Source: 21-14-0-10-47-8 sp966211455 (GTDB lineage: Bacteria > Bdellovibrionota > Bdellovibrionia > Bdellovibrionales > Bdellovibrionaceae). Taken from it: a DNA stretch of 64,000 nucleotides. Below are positions 49,006 to 57,264 of the stretch, in pieces (the first letter of the stretch is position 1; each line of letters opens with the position of its first letter). The stretch is taken from assembly GCA_966211455.1 (NCBI GenBank), contig CBIHNI010000003.1:124001-188000 (forward strand), given 5' to 3'. Under the pieces are notes generated by a model that made no database searches, was not told where the DNA came from, and was given only the letters and a program-made list of their open reading frames with translations. A program made the translations under genes and the position numbers.

Positions 49006-50539
49006 GACCTCTCTCGCAGGGCCGTCGATCCTGGCGGCCATGACTCACAATCTGGATTTGCTTTCGAATCGGCACCCCTCTTTGATTCAAGGGGGAATGG
49101 GCATTGCGGTCTCAAACTGGAAACTGGCGCGTGCTGTTTCGATGGCGGGCCAACTGGGAGTTGTGTCCGGTACTGCCATCACCAGTGTGATGGCTCGTCG
49201 ACTGCAAGATGGTGATCTTGATGGAAGCATGCGACGCGCTTTGCAGGCCTTTCCTTCACAAAGGATTGCCCGAAAAATTCTCGACACTTATTACATTGAA
49301 GGTGGACGCAAACCCGCAACCGCTTACAAACTAACACCTTTGTTTCAACTCAACTCGCCTTTGTTCCTTCTGCAGCTCACCGTGGCTGCGGCTTTCGCCG
49401 AAGTCTACTTGGCTAAAGAAGGACACCGTGGCGTTGTGGGTCTCAATCTTTTAGAGAAAATTCAGCTGCCGAACCTGGCTTGCCTGTATGGCGCTCTGCT
49501 TGCCAATGTCGATTACGTCATTATGGGGGCCGGTATTCCGCGTGAAATCCCGGGAGCATTGGATCTGCTCAGTCAGCATCTGCCAGCAAAGCTGCGAATT
49601 CCGGTCGAAGGAGCTCCGGCCGATGCCGAGTACTTCACACACTTCGAACCTGAAGTCGTGATGGAAGGTCGCCCGTCTTTATCGCTGACTCGGCCTTTCT
49701 TCTTTCCGATCGTCTCTTCGGCCGTCCTCGCCACCAGTCTGAAACGCAAATCCACGGGTGAAGTGAATGGTTTTATCGTCGAAGGTCCGGTTGCGGGCGG
49801 ACACAACGCTCCCCCACGTGGAACTTTGAAGCTCAGCGATCAGGGCGAGCCAATTTATGGTCCGCGCGACGAAGTTTGCTTCGAAGATATGAAAGAGCTG
49901 GGCCTGCCATTCTGGTTTGCAGGCTCTTATGCAACCCCAGAAAAACTGAAGCAAGTGATCGAAGGCGGCGGCCAAGGCGTGCAAATCGGAACTTTGTTTG
50001 CTTTTGCTGAAGAGTCTGGCCTGGATCCGGCTCTGAAAGCGGCGGTTTTGCAGGGGCTGCGCAATCAGCCAACAAAGAACTGGATTTTCACGGATCCTGT
50101 TTCTTCGCCAACTGGCTTTCCGTTCAAAGCCGTGCGCTTACCAGGCTCGATGTCGGAAGCCGATGTCTATCAAACCCGAACGCGCATTTGCGATCTGGGA
50201 TATCTTCGTCATGCCTATCTGGCGAATGGCAAAGTCGGTCTTCGTTGCCCGGCAGAACCTGTGGAACATTATCTGAAAAAAAGCGGCACGCTTGAAGAAA
50301 CCGTGGGCCGCAAATGTCTTTGCAATGCTTTGATGGCCGATATCGGGATGCCTCAAATCAATGCGAATGGTGAAATCGAACTTCCTCTGCTAACGGCTGG
50401 GGACGATCTCAACCAACTGAACCGAATCTTAGGATCTCGTCTCGGCTATAGCGCTTTTGACGTTCTGAACTATATGCTTCTCGACTCAAATCCTGAACGA
50501 AATCTAAAGCCAAACTTGGAAATCATTTCCTCTCTCTAA
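48983..50539 (+). CDS. PfaD/nitronate-monooxygenase-family flavoprotein
   Basis: Members of this TIM-barrel family are FMN enzymes: nitronate monooxygenases, or the enoyl reductase PfaD of polyunsaturated fatty-acid synthesis. Visible blocks are PSLIQGGMGIAVSNWKLARAVS, GPVAGGHNAPPRG (FMN/substrate loop) and EGGGQGVQIGTLFAFAEESG. The C-terminal half has cysteines (TRICDLGYL; GLRCPAEP; RKCLCNAL). The protein has 518 residues if it starts at 48983. The ATG at 49040 fits the family start and is an alternative. No ribosome site is obvious. It lies 22 bp behind the response regulator. The substrate is not deducible. Confidence 0.8.
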   Translation: MSFPKLMLTSLAGPSILAAMTHNLDLLSNRHPSLIQGGMGIAVSNWKLARAVSMAGQLGVVSGTAITSVMARRLQDGDLDGSMRRALQAFPSQRIARKILDTYYIEGGRKPATAYKLTPLFQLNSPLFLLQLTVAAAFAEVYLAKEGHRGVVGLNLLEKIQLPNLACLYGALLANVDYVIMGAGIPREIPGALDLLSQHLPAKLRIPVEGAPADAEYFTHFEPEVVMEGRPSLSLTRPFFFPIVSSAVLATSLKRKSTGEVNGFIVEGPVAGGHNAPPRGTLKLSDQGEPIYGPRDEVCFEDMKELGLPFWFAGSYATPEKLKQVIEGGGQGVQIGTLFAFAEESGLDPALKAAVLQGLRNQPTKNWIFTDPVSSPTGFPFKAVRLPGSMSEADVYQTRTRICDLGYLRHAYLANGKVGLRCPAEPVEHYLKKSGTLEETVGRKCLCNALMADIGMPQINANGEIELPLLTAGDDLNQLNRILGSRLGYSAFDVLNYMLLDSNPERNLKPNLEIISSL

Positions 50540-50622
50540 ATCTCAACTTGAGACGCATCCGGACCTTATTTCGTATGACCTTCTGACCGATAAGCTTCTG
50601 TCCATCAGCAGGAGGCAATTTC

Positions 50623-51777
50623 ATGTCAGCTCCCGGTCGCGTCGTTAAAAAAGGCGAGTATCTCTTCAAAGAGGGAGATAAAATTCAAAGCATTCAACTG
50701 GTTCAATCCGGTGGAGTGTCTTTGTGTATTCAGCGCCCGAAAAAAAATATCGATTTGATGACCGTCGGCGCGTCCCAAGTTTTGGGTGAGCAAGGCCTGC
50801 TGGGTGCCGGGACATATTCTTACTCGGCGATCGCGACCACCGAAACGAAGCTTGTGGAAATTCCTGTGGATGCTTACAAGCAATCCGTCGAAGCTTCTCC
50901 GCAGATGATCAAAGTTCTGGTGAAATCGCTGGCCGACAGAGTCAAGGTTCTGACCAACGATGTGAAATCCAACAAGATGGAAAAAGACTCGTCACCATGC
51001 CCAGAAGATCAAGTGGCAAAAATCTTCGGCGTCGTTTTCCACACGGCCAATCACAAAGGCACCAAAGACGCCAAAGAACCGAACAAGGTTTCCGTTGATT
51101 GGACCATGTACAAACAATACTCGCAGCGTGTGTTTTCCGAATCGCCCAAGCGCCTTGAACAGGCCTTGTGCCTTTTGGTCAAACTGAAAATGGTCACCTT
51201 TGAAATGGGTCGTCCACCAGAAGATCCCGAAGGTCCCGAACAGATCATGAAGGTGCACATCGCGGATCTGGCACCGATCGAAGCCTTCTTTGAATTCTAT
51301 CAGTATTATTATTTCAAAGGTGGCGCAAAGTCCGAAGTTCTGAAAGTCGAAGACGGCGCTATGAATATCTTAAGCAATCTGGTCGCCGTTTCTGAAGGTT
51401 TGGAAATGGATCGTCACGGCGTTGTGACGTTGGATTTCCAAAAAACCATGGATCGTTTCAAACAAGATTTTGGCATCAACTTGAACTCGGATCATTTTGT
51501 TCGTCTGGAACAAAAAGGGATCTTTGCAAAACGCCAAGCCCGCCAAGACGGAACCGTGGTTCTGCAATTTGATTTGAAAGAATTCCGCACGACTTTGAAA
51601 ATCTGGAAGATCATCAAAGAAATCGACAAATGGAACGAAAAAGGTTTCGTCGATATGAACGAAGAAGACGTCAAGGCGAAGAAAAAATCGGATGGTCCTT
51701 GCTGCCCGCAATGCCAAGCCGGAATTCAAGCTCAGGCCAAATTCTGCTCGGAATGCGGCTTTAAGCTCGCGGCTTGA
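50623..51777 (+). CDS. Cyclic-nucleotide-binding protein with C-terminal zinc ribbon
   Basis: The product has 384 residues. The N-terminal cNMP-binding domain (about 5-110) has GEYLFKEGDKIQSIQLVQSG and LGEQGLLGAGTYSYSAIATT. No recognisable Crp helix-turn-helix follows. A region of about 230 residues of unknown fold comes next, containing two similar helix-rich stretches (about 120-210 and 235-345). The C-terminus is a zinc ribbon, CPQCQAGIQAQAKFCSEC. A strong AGGAGG ribosome site precedes the ATG. It is a possible signalling effector, since cyclic nucleotides matter in Bdellovibrio. It overlaps the 3' end of the convergent chemoreceptor gene by 46 bp. Confidence 0.82.
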   Translation: MSAPGRVVKKGEYLFKEGDKIQSIQLVQSGGVSLCIQRPKKNIDLMTVGASQVLGEQGLLGAGTYSYSAIATTETKLVEIPVDAYKQSVEASPQMIKVLVKSLADRVKVLTNDVKSNKMEKDSSPCPEDQVAKIFGVVFHTANHKGTKDAKEPNKVSVDWTMYKQYSQRVFSESPKRLEQALCLLVKLKMVTFEMGRPPEDPEGPEQIMKVHIADLAPIEAFFEFYQYYYFKGGAKSEVLKVEDGAMNILSNLVAVSEGLEMDRHGVVTLDFQKTMDRFKQDFGINLNSDHFVRLEQKGIFAKRQARQDGTVVLQFDLKEFRTTLKIWKIIKEIDKWNEKGFVDMNEEDVKAKKKSDGPCCPQCQAGIQAQAKFCSECGFKLAA

Positions 51778-53207
51778 TTTCGTCCGATCACTTCTGCCAA
51801 CTGATGAACGGCCACTTTGAGATTCTCCGAGTGGCCTCCCAGATGCTGGCTGCAATCCCCTAGCTCTTTTGAAATTTCTAAATTCGAACGGCTTTGATCT
51901 TCTACCTGTTGCAGAACTGATGAAATCTCACCAATCTCTTGGCTTTGATGTTGAGATCCGCTGGAGACATCGCTTACCAGCTGAGTCACCTGACTGACCT
52001 CTTGAATGATCTCGCGAAACACAACCGCGGCCCGATCCGCCAACTCAGTTCCGTTTTGCGCAGAGCGGACACTCTCTTGAATCAGTTCCTTAATTTCCTT
52101 TGCGGCCACCGCAGCACGCGATGCCAAACTGCGGACAGCATCGGCCACCACCGCAAATCCTTTTCCATGCTCGCCAGCCCGGGCCGCTTCGACGGCGGCA
52201 TTCAGTGCCAAAAGATTTGTTTGAAATGCAATATCATCAATCAGCTGTGATATCTCTTCGATCCTTTTCGAACTCTGGCTGATTTCCTTCATAGCGGAAA
52301 TCAGCTGCGAAATTTCACGATCGCCATCCTGGGCCGTACGCGAACTTTCTTGAGTTTTTTGAAAAGCCACCCGGGCATGCTCATTGTTCTTCGAAGTCAT
52401 CTCCGATAGAATTTTGACCGATTGGGAAGTCGTCTGAAAATGATCCGCAATCAAGTTGGCGTTCTCTGAAAGGGCGCCTCCCGAAGACAGCAAGGTCTGG
52501 CTGGCATCGAAAACGCGTTCCGAAGATTCGGCTAAAGTTTGTACGACGGCTTTGATCTTCCGGTCGACCCGAATCACGATAAACGCCAACAGGCCAAAGC
52601 CGACAAGGACTCCCAGCGGCAGACCACCGACCGTCGAAATAAGGGTCAACTGGGCAAATCGATTCTGTTCCTTGGAAATATCGCTCAATTCTTTCAAGAT
52701 GAGAGAGTGGCTTTCTCGAACTTCTTCTCGCAATCGATCCGTCAAATCCCGACTTTTACTGTTCTTGAAAGTTTCAACGAATTGGTCCTGATTGATAAAT
52801 CCTCGAGTCAGTTTTTTTCGGGCCATCATCGTCTCAACGGCCGGTCCTTCAATCCATTGCTGCTTCAGTGCGCGAATCTTATCGAAATGCTCCTTCAAAA
52901 TCGGTCGCTCTGCTAGCAACGGCTCCAACTCGCGAGCTTGCTGCTCGAACTTTCCTTCGGCGGCGTTGAAGGGCTCTAAGTAGACTTCGTCTCCGCTTAA
53001 CAAGAAGCCACGAATACCCGTTTCCATATCGACCATAATTGTCAGAAGATTCGAAAAGCCCTGCTGAATCAGAGTCGACTGTGCGACTTTCTTCTCGGCT
53101 TTCTCGGTCTGTTGAAGATTGTGATGAACGATAAAGGCAACAACCAAACTGAGAAGCGCCCACAGACCGCCAGCGAAGAATATTTTTTGCCTCAAGGTAG
53201 ATTTCAT
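51732..53207 (-). CDS. Methyl-accepting chemotaxis protein
   Basis: This is a membrane chemoreceptor of 491 residues. It has an N-terminal membrane segment (about 10-30), then a helical periplasmic CHASE3-like domain (about 35-185: DMETGIRGFLLSGDEVYLEPFN), and a second membrane segment (about 190-215, LTLISTVGGLPLGVLVGFGLLAFIVI). The cytoplasmic signalling domain follows, with the conserved hairpin IDDIAFQTNLLALNAAVEAARAGEHGKGFAVVADAVRSLA. The ligand is unknown. It ends in an overlap with the convergent cNMP-binding gene. Confidence 0.93.
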   Translation of the reverse strand: MKSTLRQKIFFAGGLWALLSLVVAFIVHHNLQQTEKAEKKVAQSTLIQQGFSNLLTIMVDMETGIRGFLLSGDEVYLEPFNAAEGKFEQQARELEPLLAERPILKEHFDKIRALKQQWIEGPAVETMMARKKLTRGFINQDQFVETFKNSKSRDLTDRLREEVRESHSLILKELSDISKEQNRFAQLTLISTVGGLPLGVLVGFGLLAFIVIRVDRKIKAVVQTLAESSERVFDASQTLLSSGGALSENANLIADHFQTTSQSVKILSEMTSKNNEHARVAFQKTQESSRTAQDGDREISQLISAMKEISQSSKRIEEISQLIDDIAFQTNLLALNAAVEAARAGEHGKGFAVVADAVRSLASRAAVAAKEIKELIQESVRSAQNGTELADRAAVVFREIIQEVSQVTQLVSDVSSGSQHQSQEIGEISSVLQQVEDQSRSNLEISKELGDCSQHLGGHSENLKVAVHQLAEVIGRNQAASLKPHSEQNLA

Positions 53208-53444
53208 TTGTTTTATTATTTGAAGAAGACTTTTCTTTTTTCAAATCTTTCTCCTGATCCTTCTCAGAACTCGACGATTCTCTATACTCGGCCTCGACAA
53301 TTTGTTTAGTTAAGAACATTGAAGTTTGATTTCTTAAGTCAGTCTTAACGGATTTCGCGTTCACGCGAAATCGAAACAGGACTTGTTTTCAACTGCGAAA
53401 ATCTTTTTACTAAGAAGCAAGCTGAATACATCTAAGGAGGCTTC
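53208..53444. other. Divergent promoter region with a palindrome
   Basis: This 237-bp AT-rich region separates the chemoreceptor and peroxidase starts. It contains the inverted repeat GATTTCGCG-TTCA-CGCGAAATC at 53352-53373, which could be a regulator site for the peroxidase operon. I see no RNA gene. Confidence 0.6.
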
Positions 53445-54458
53445 ATGAAATTTTTCGTTATTCTTCTTCCACTTATTTTTTCGTCCTACGGGGCCTTCGC
53501 TGCATCTTCGAAAGAGATGCAAGAAATGAAAAGCAAGTTCATCCGTCCCAAGCAGATCCGGTATCTCGACGATAACAAGTATACTCCCGAGCGAGAGTTG
53601 CTTGGAAAAATGCTTTTCTTTGATCCTCGTCTTTCCGGATCCAATGCCATTTCGTGCGCCAGCTGTCACAATCCTTCATTCGGCTGGGGCGACGGTCTGT
53701 CAAAAGGGATCGGTCACGGGCACAAAGAGTTGGGTCGGAAAACTCCGACGATCGTCAACCTGGCGTGGACGGAGAAACTGATGTGGGATGGGCGTTTTAC
53801 CCATTTGGAAGGCCAAGCTTTGGGTCCAATCGGCAGCGAAGCGGAAATGAACATGAAAATGGACGGTGACGGAAATCTGGCCGACAAAATCAAAAAGATT
53901 ACAGGGTACCCCCCGCTTTTTGCCAAGGCATATCCGGAACAAGAGATCACCAACGATCTGATCGCCAAAGCGATCGCCGTGTACGAACGCGGAGTGGTCA
54001 CGGGTCAAGCTCCGTTTGATAAATGGATCGGTGGCGATGAAAAAGCGATCTCTGCCGAAGCCAAAGCAGGCTTCGAAGTTTTCAACAAAAAAGCAAATTG
54101 CGTCGCCTGCCATTCGGGATGGAATTTCACGGACGACAGCTTCAACGATATTGGTGTCAACGATGCCGATATCGGTCGTGGCAAGTTTCTTAAACTCACC
54201 TCCCAACAGCATGCGTTCAAGACTCCGGGTCTCCGCAACATCGCTCTACGAGGCCCATTTATGCACAATGGATCGGAACACAGTCTGGAAGAAGTCATCG
54301 AATTTTATAACCAAGGCGGCCGCGCCAAACGTGAAAGCGTTTCGGCAAACATCAAACCTCTGAGCCTTACCGCGCAAGAAAAACAGCAATTGAAAGAATT
54401 TTTGATCACTTTAACCGGTCAAGATAAACCCACAACGCTCCCACTTTTACCTCGATAA
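53445..54458 (+). CDS. Di-haem cytochrome c peroxidase (MauG/CcpA family)
   Basis: This exported enzyme reduces hydrogen peroxide with electrons from small redox carriers. The signal peptide (MKFFVILLPLIFSSYGAFA) is followed by two haem motifs, CASCHN (about residue 70) and CVACHSGWN (about 221). The family block RKTPTIVNLAWTEKLMWDGRF and the C-terminal FKTPGLRNIALRGPFMHNGSEHSLEEVIEFYNQGG are both present. A strong AAGGAGG precedes the ATG. It is followed after 10 bp by a cupredoxin gene, a likely electron donor. Confidence 0.94.
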   Translation: MKFFVILLPLIFSSYGAFAASSKEMQEMKSKFIRPKQIRYLDDNKYTPERELLGKMLFFDPRLSGSNAISCASCHNPSFGWGDGLSKGIGHGHKELGRKTPTIVNLAWTEKLMWDGRFTHLEGQALGPIGSEAEMNMKMDGDGNLADKIKKITGYPPLFAKAYPEQEITNDLIAKAIAVYERGVVTGQAPFDKWIGGDEKAISAEAKAGFEVFNKKANCVACHSGWNFTDDSFNDIGVNDADIGRGKFLKLTSQQHAFKTPGLRNIALRGPFMHNGSEHSLEEVIEFYNQGGRAKRESVSANIKPLSLTAQEKQQLKEFLITLTGQDKPTTLPLLPR

Positions 54459-54468
54459 GGACACCGAA

Positions 54469-54795
54469 ATGAAAACAGGATTCTTCTTCACAGTCGCCTT
54501 TTGCTCTTCTCTCCTTAGCTCGGCTCTCTCTCAAGCCAACGATGTCACGATCGTGCAAAAGGACAAAAAGTTCGATCAAACCGAAATCAAAATCAAAAAA
54601 GGCGACAAAATCGTCTTTAAGAACGACGAAAAAGACATCACTCACAATGTTTTTTCCCTGGGCCCTAAGAATGCATTCGAACTGAAAACGCAGGCTCCAG
54701 GATCGACCAGCACCGTCGAATTCAAGGAACCGGGCACCACCGAGGTCGAGTGCGCCATTCACACCGGTATGAAATTGAAGGTCACTGTCGAGTGA
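54469..54795 (+). CDS. Plastocyanin-like cupredoxin
   Basis: A small periplasmic blue-copper protein of 108 residues. The signal peptide ends near SQA. The mature protein has the type 1 copper ligands His (ITHNVFS), Cys (VECAIH), His (CAIH) and Met (HTGM), in the plastocyanin/pseudoazurin spacing. It is close behind the peroxidase gene and probably donates electrons to it. It is convergent with the cytochrome c gene, whose end lies 1 bp away. Confidence 0.9.
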   Translation: MKTGFFFTVAFCSSLLSSALSQANDVTIVQKDKKFDQTEIKIKKGDKIVFKNDEKDITHNVFSLGPKNAFELKTQAPGSTSTVEFKEPGTTEVECAIHTGMKLKVTVE

Positions 54796-54796
54796 T

Positions 54797-55138
54797 CTAT
54801 TTCTGACGCAAAGTCAGAATGTAATCGACAACCGCGCGACGCTCTTTCTCAGAGAGAGCGTCCTTCCAAGGCGGCATCGCGGATCCCGCCACTCCATTTG
54901 AAACTGTCTGGTAAACTTGTTCTTTTGAAGAGCCGTATTGAAAATCTTCACCGACAAAATTTCGAGGCTTGCGGCTTGCGATCGCCCGAGCTGCGGGCCC
55001 CTGTCCGTCACCTTTTTCTCCATGACATGCTGTGCAGTTATTCAGAAAAACTTTCTGACCCAATTCCAAGCCGCTGTCCTTACCTAAAACGGAAACAGCG
55101 ATCAAACTGATGATAAGAAAACTGAAAGATTGATTCAT
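54797..55138 (-). CDS. Small cytochrome c
   Basis: This is a 113-residue exported c-type cytochrome. The signal peptide (about 20 residues) is followed by the haem motif CTACHG and a Met ligand in SAMPPWKDALSEKE. The rest of the class I fold (VDYILTLRQ) is present. It lies opposite the peroxidase and cupredoxin genes, so it may be regulated separately. The start has only a weak, very close AAGGGA ribosome site. Confidence 0.9.
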   Translation of the reverse strand: MNQSFSFLIISLIAVSVLGKDSGLELGQKVFLNNCTACHGEKGDGQGPAARAIASRKPRNFVGEDFQYGSSKEQVYQTVSNGVAGSAMPPWKDALSEKERRAVVDYILTLRQK

Positions 55139-55239
55139 TCCCTTATTTTAGCAAAGGGAGGATACGCCCGCCACGAAAGGACAAGTCTCCTTGAAAATCC
55201 CGACTTCTTATTTACTTATGCAAAGAAATCATCAAGCAG

Positions 55240-56241
55240 TTATCGTTCTTCCGCCATAATACAAAGCATTTCAAACATCACGTCGACCCCGACCAGCGAC
55301 GTGATGCCCGCGTGATCAAATGGTGGCGAGATTTCAACAATGTCTCCGCCCACCAAATTCAGAATCTTCAAGGCACGCAAAATCCGTTGAGCTTCGTACG
55401 TCGTCAAACCGCCCACAACTGGTGTTCCGGTTCCTGGCGCATAAGCCGGATCCAGGCAGTCGACGTCGAAGCTAATATAAGTTGGAGTATCATCAAACTT
55501 TGGAAGCGATTTACAGAAAGATTCAAGCGTTCCAGAGCGCACATCGTCGACCGTTTTCACCGTGATCTTGTTTTTGCGAATGAAATCCAGATCGTCGCCG
55601 CCAGCCAAGGGTCCACGAATCCCCAGCTGCAACATTTTCTTGGGATCGACCAATCCTTCTTCCACCGCATGGCGGGCGAAAGCGCCATGATGGTATTCTT
55701 GTCCCCAAGCGGCCGGATAGGTGTCCATGTGCGCATCGAAATGAATAAAGGCCAATGGCTTTTTGTAATGCTCGCGCATCATTCGCAGCACCGGCAGCGT
55801 CGTCGAATGATCGCCGCCAACCCAGATGACTTTTTTTCCGCTGCTGACCACATTGCGAACAAAGGTTTCAATTTTTTCGTAGGTCTGTTTTTGATCGATC
55901 GGCACCACAGGACAGTCACCGATATCGGCGATCTTTAATTTCTGGAAGATGTTCACACCGCGTGACCAGTGAAATCCGCGGCCCAAGCTCGAGTTTTCAC
56001 GAACTTGCGAAGGAGCAAAACGTGGACCCGGTCGATAGGAAACACCGCCATCGTAAGGGATCCCAAATAGGGCCACGTCGAAATCCTGATCGACTGTGGC
56101 AAGTGGCAAACGAAAGAAAGTTTTGATCCCTGAAAAACGTGGGAACTCGCGACCGCTCAAGGGCTGAAACAGGGTGCTTGCCTGCTCATTTTCTGAGGAT
56201 TTGTTTTGCTTCGACGATTTGGATTGAGACTTGCGTGCCAT
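55240..56241 (-). CDS. speB: Agmatinase/arginase-family ureohydrolase
   Basis: Ureohydrolases use two Mn ions to release urea from guanidino compounds. Metal motifs are VGGDHSTT, HFDAHMDTY and SFDVDCLDPAYAPGTGTP, all complete. The sequence is nearer to agmatinase (polyamine synthesis) than to arginase, but guanidinobutyrase or guanidinase activity cannot be excluded. The N-terminal 30 residues are a Lys/Ser/Gln-rich extension of unknown role; total length 333. The ATG is only 24 bp from that of the divergent mutY. Confidence 0.86.
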   Translation of the reverse strand: MARKSQSKSSKQNKSSENEQASTLFQPLSGREFPRFSGIKTFFRLPLATVDQDFDVALFGIPYDGGVSYRPGPRFAPSQVRENSSLGRGFHWSRGVNIFQKLKIADIGDCPVVPIDQKQTYEKIETFVRNVVSSGKKVIWVGGDHSTTLPVLRMMREHYKKPLAFIHFDAHMDTYPAAWGQEYHHGAFARHAVEEGLVDPKKMLQLGIRGPLAGGDDLDFIRKNKITVKTVDDVRSGTLESFCKSLPKFDDTPTYISFDVDCLDPAYAPGTGTPVVGGLTTYEAQRILRALKILNLVGGDIVEISPPFDHAGITSLVGVDVMFEMLCIMAEER

Positions 56242-56265
56242 AAACGCTCCTGTTACATCCTTGTT

Positions 56266-57264
56266 ATGAAATCAACCGGCTCGAAAATAGGCAACCAATT
56301 AAGCGCGTTGCTGCTGGAATGGTACAACGCCAATCACCGCGATCTACCGTGGCGTCAGAATCGCGATCCTTATCGCATTTGGATCTCGGAAGTGATGCTG
56401 CAACAGACAACCGTGGCTGCCGTCATTCCTTATTACGAGCGATTTCTGAAACGCTTCCCGACGGTGAAAGCCTTGGCGTCGGCACCGCTGGAAGATGTGC
56501 TCGAAATGTGGGCGGGTCTTGGCTACTACAGTCGCGCGCGCAACCTGCACAAGGCCGCTATTGCGCTGAACGAAAAGGGTTTTCCGCAGACCGCCGCCGA
56601 ATTGCTCGAGCTCCCCGGCTTCGGACCCTACACTTCGCGTGCGGTTTCTAGCCTCGCCTTCGACGAAAAAGTCGGCGTTCTGGATGGCAACGTGATTCGC
56701 GTTCTGTCGCGCGTGCACGGTTTGGACCTTGATTGGTGGACACCAAAAGCGCGCCAAGTGTTGCAAGAAGCGGCCGATGACATTGCCTCGCAAGGTCCGT
56801 CGCATCTTTTGAACCAAGGGTTGATGGAGTTAGGCGCCACCGTCTGCACTCCGCAAAGCCCGGTTTGTCTTTTGTGCCCGTGGAAAAAACAATGTGTCGC
56901 CCTGAAAGAAAATCGCATCAGCGAGCTTCCTAAAAAACGTCCACGCAAACAGTCCGAAGTCTGGGTCTGGACCGCGCAGGTCCATCGCAAGGGCGACCAG
57001 ATTGCTTTGGTTCAGAATGACTATGCTCCGTTTTTGAAAGGACAACCGATATTTCCGGGAACCATCAAACAACAAGAGCAGAAACCCAAGACCTTTGACC
57101 TCAAACATGGGATCACTCATCACGATATTTATATTCGCATTGAGCATTTGAGCTCATCTCCGGTAAAATCGAAGACCGGGGAGATTCAATGGGTGTCCAT
57201 CAAAGATCTCAAAAAGGTCAATCCTTCCAACTTGCTTACAAAAGTTTTGCAGCACTCGCGCTGA
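56266..57264 (+). CDS. mutY: A/G-specific adenine glycosylase MutY
   Basis: MutY removes adenine opposite 8-oxoguanine. The ATG at 56266 gives 332 residues beginning MKSTGSKIGNQLSALLLEWYNANHRDLPWRQNRDPYR. EVMLQQTTVAAVIPYYERF holds the catalytic Glu, LPGFGPYTSRAVSSLAFDE is the helix-hairpin-helix, and VLDGNVIRVLSR has the catalytic Asp. The Fe-S loop is C-x6-C-x2-C-x5-C (TVCTPQSPVCLLCPWKKQC). A Nudix-like C-terminal domain follows. It overlaps the next gene by 76 bases in another frame. Confidence 0.95.
   Translation: MKSTGSKIGNQLSALLLEWYNANHRDLPWRQNRDPYRIWISEVMLQQTTVAAVIPYYERFLKRFPTVKALASAPLEDVLEMWAGLGYYSRARNLHKAAIALNEKGFPQTAAELLELPGFGPYTSRAVSSLAFDEKVGVLDGNVIRVLSRVHGLDLDWWTPKARQVLQEAADDIASQGPSHLLNQGLMELGATVCTPQSPVCLLCPWKKQCVALKENRISELPKKRPRKQSEVWVWTAQVHRKGDQIALVQNDYAPFLKGQPIFPGTIKQQEQKPKTFDLKHGITHHDIYIRIEHLSSSPVKSKTGEIQWVSIKDLKKVNPSNLLTKVLQHSR

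Noticed and set aside
53208..53330. Sigma-28 promoter for the chemoreceptor gene
   Set aside because: A GCCGAGTA box and a TAAA are present on the minus strand, but their spacing of 12 instead of about 15 bases is wrong for the class.
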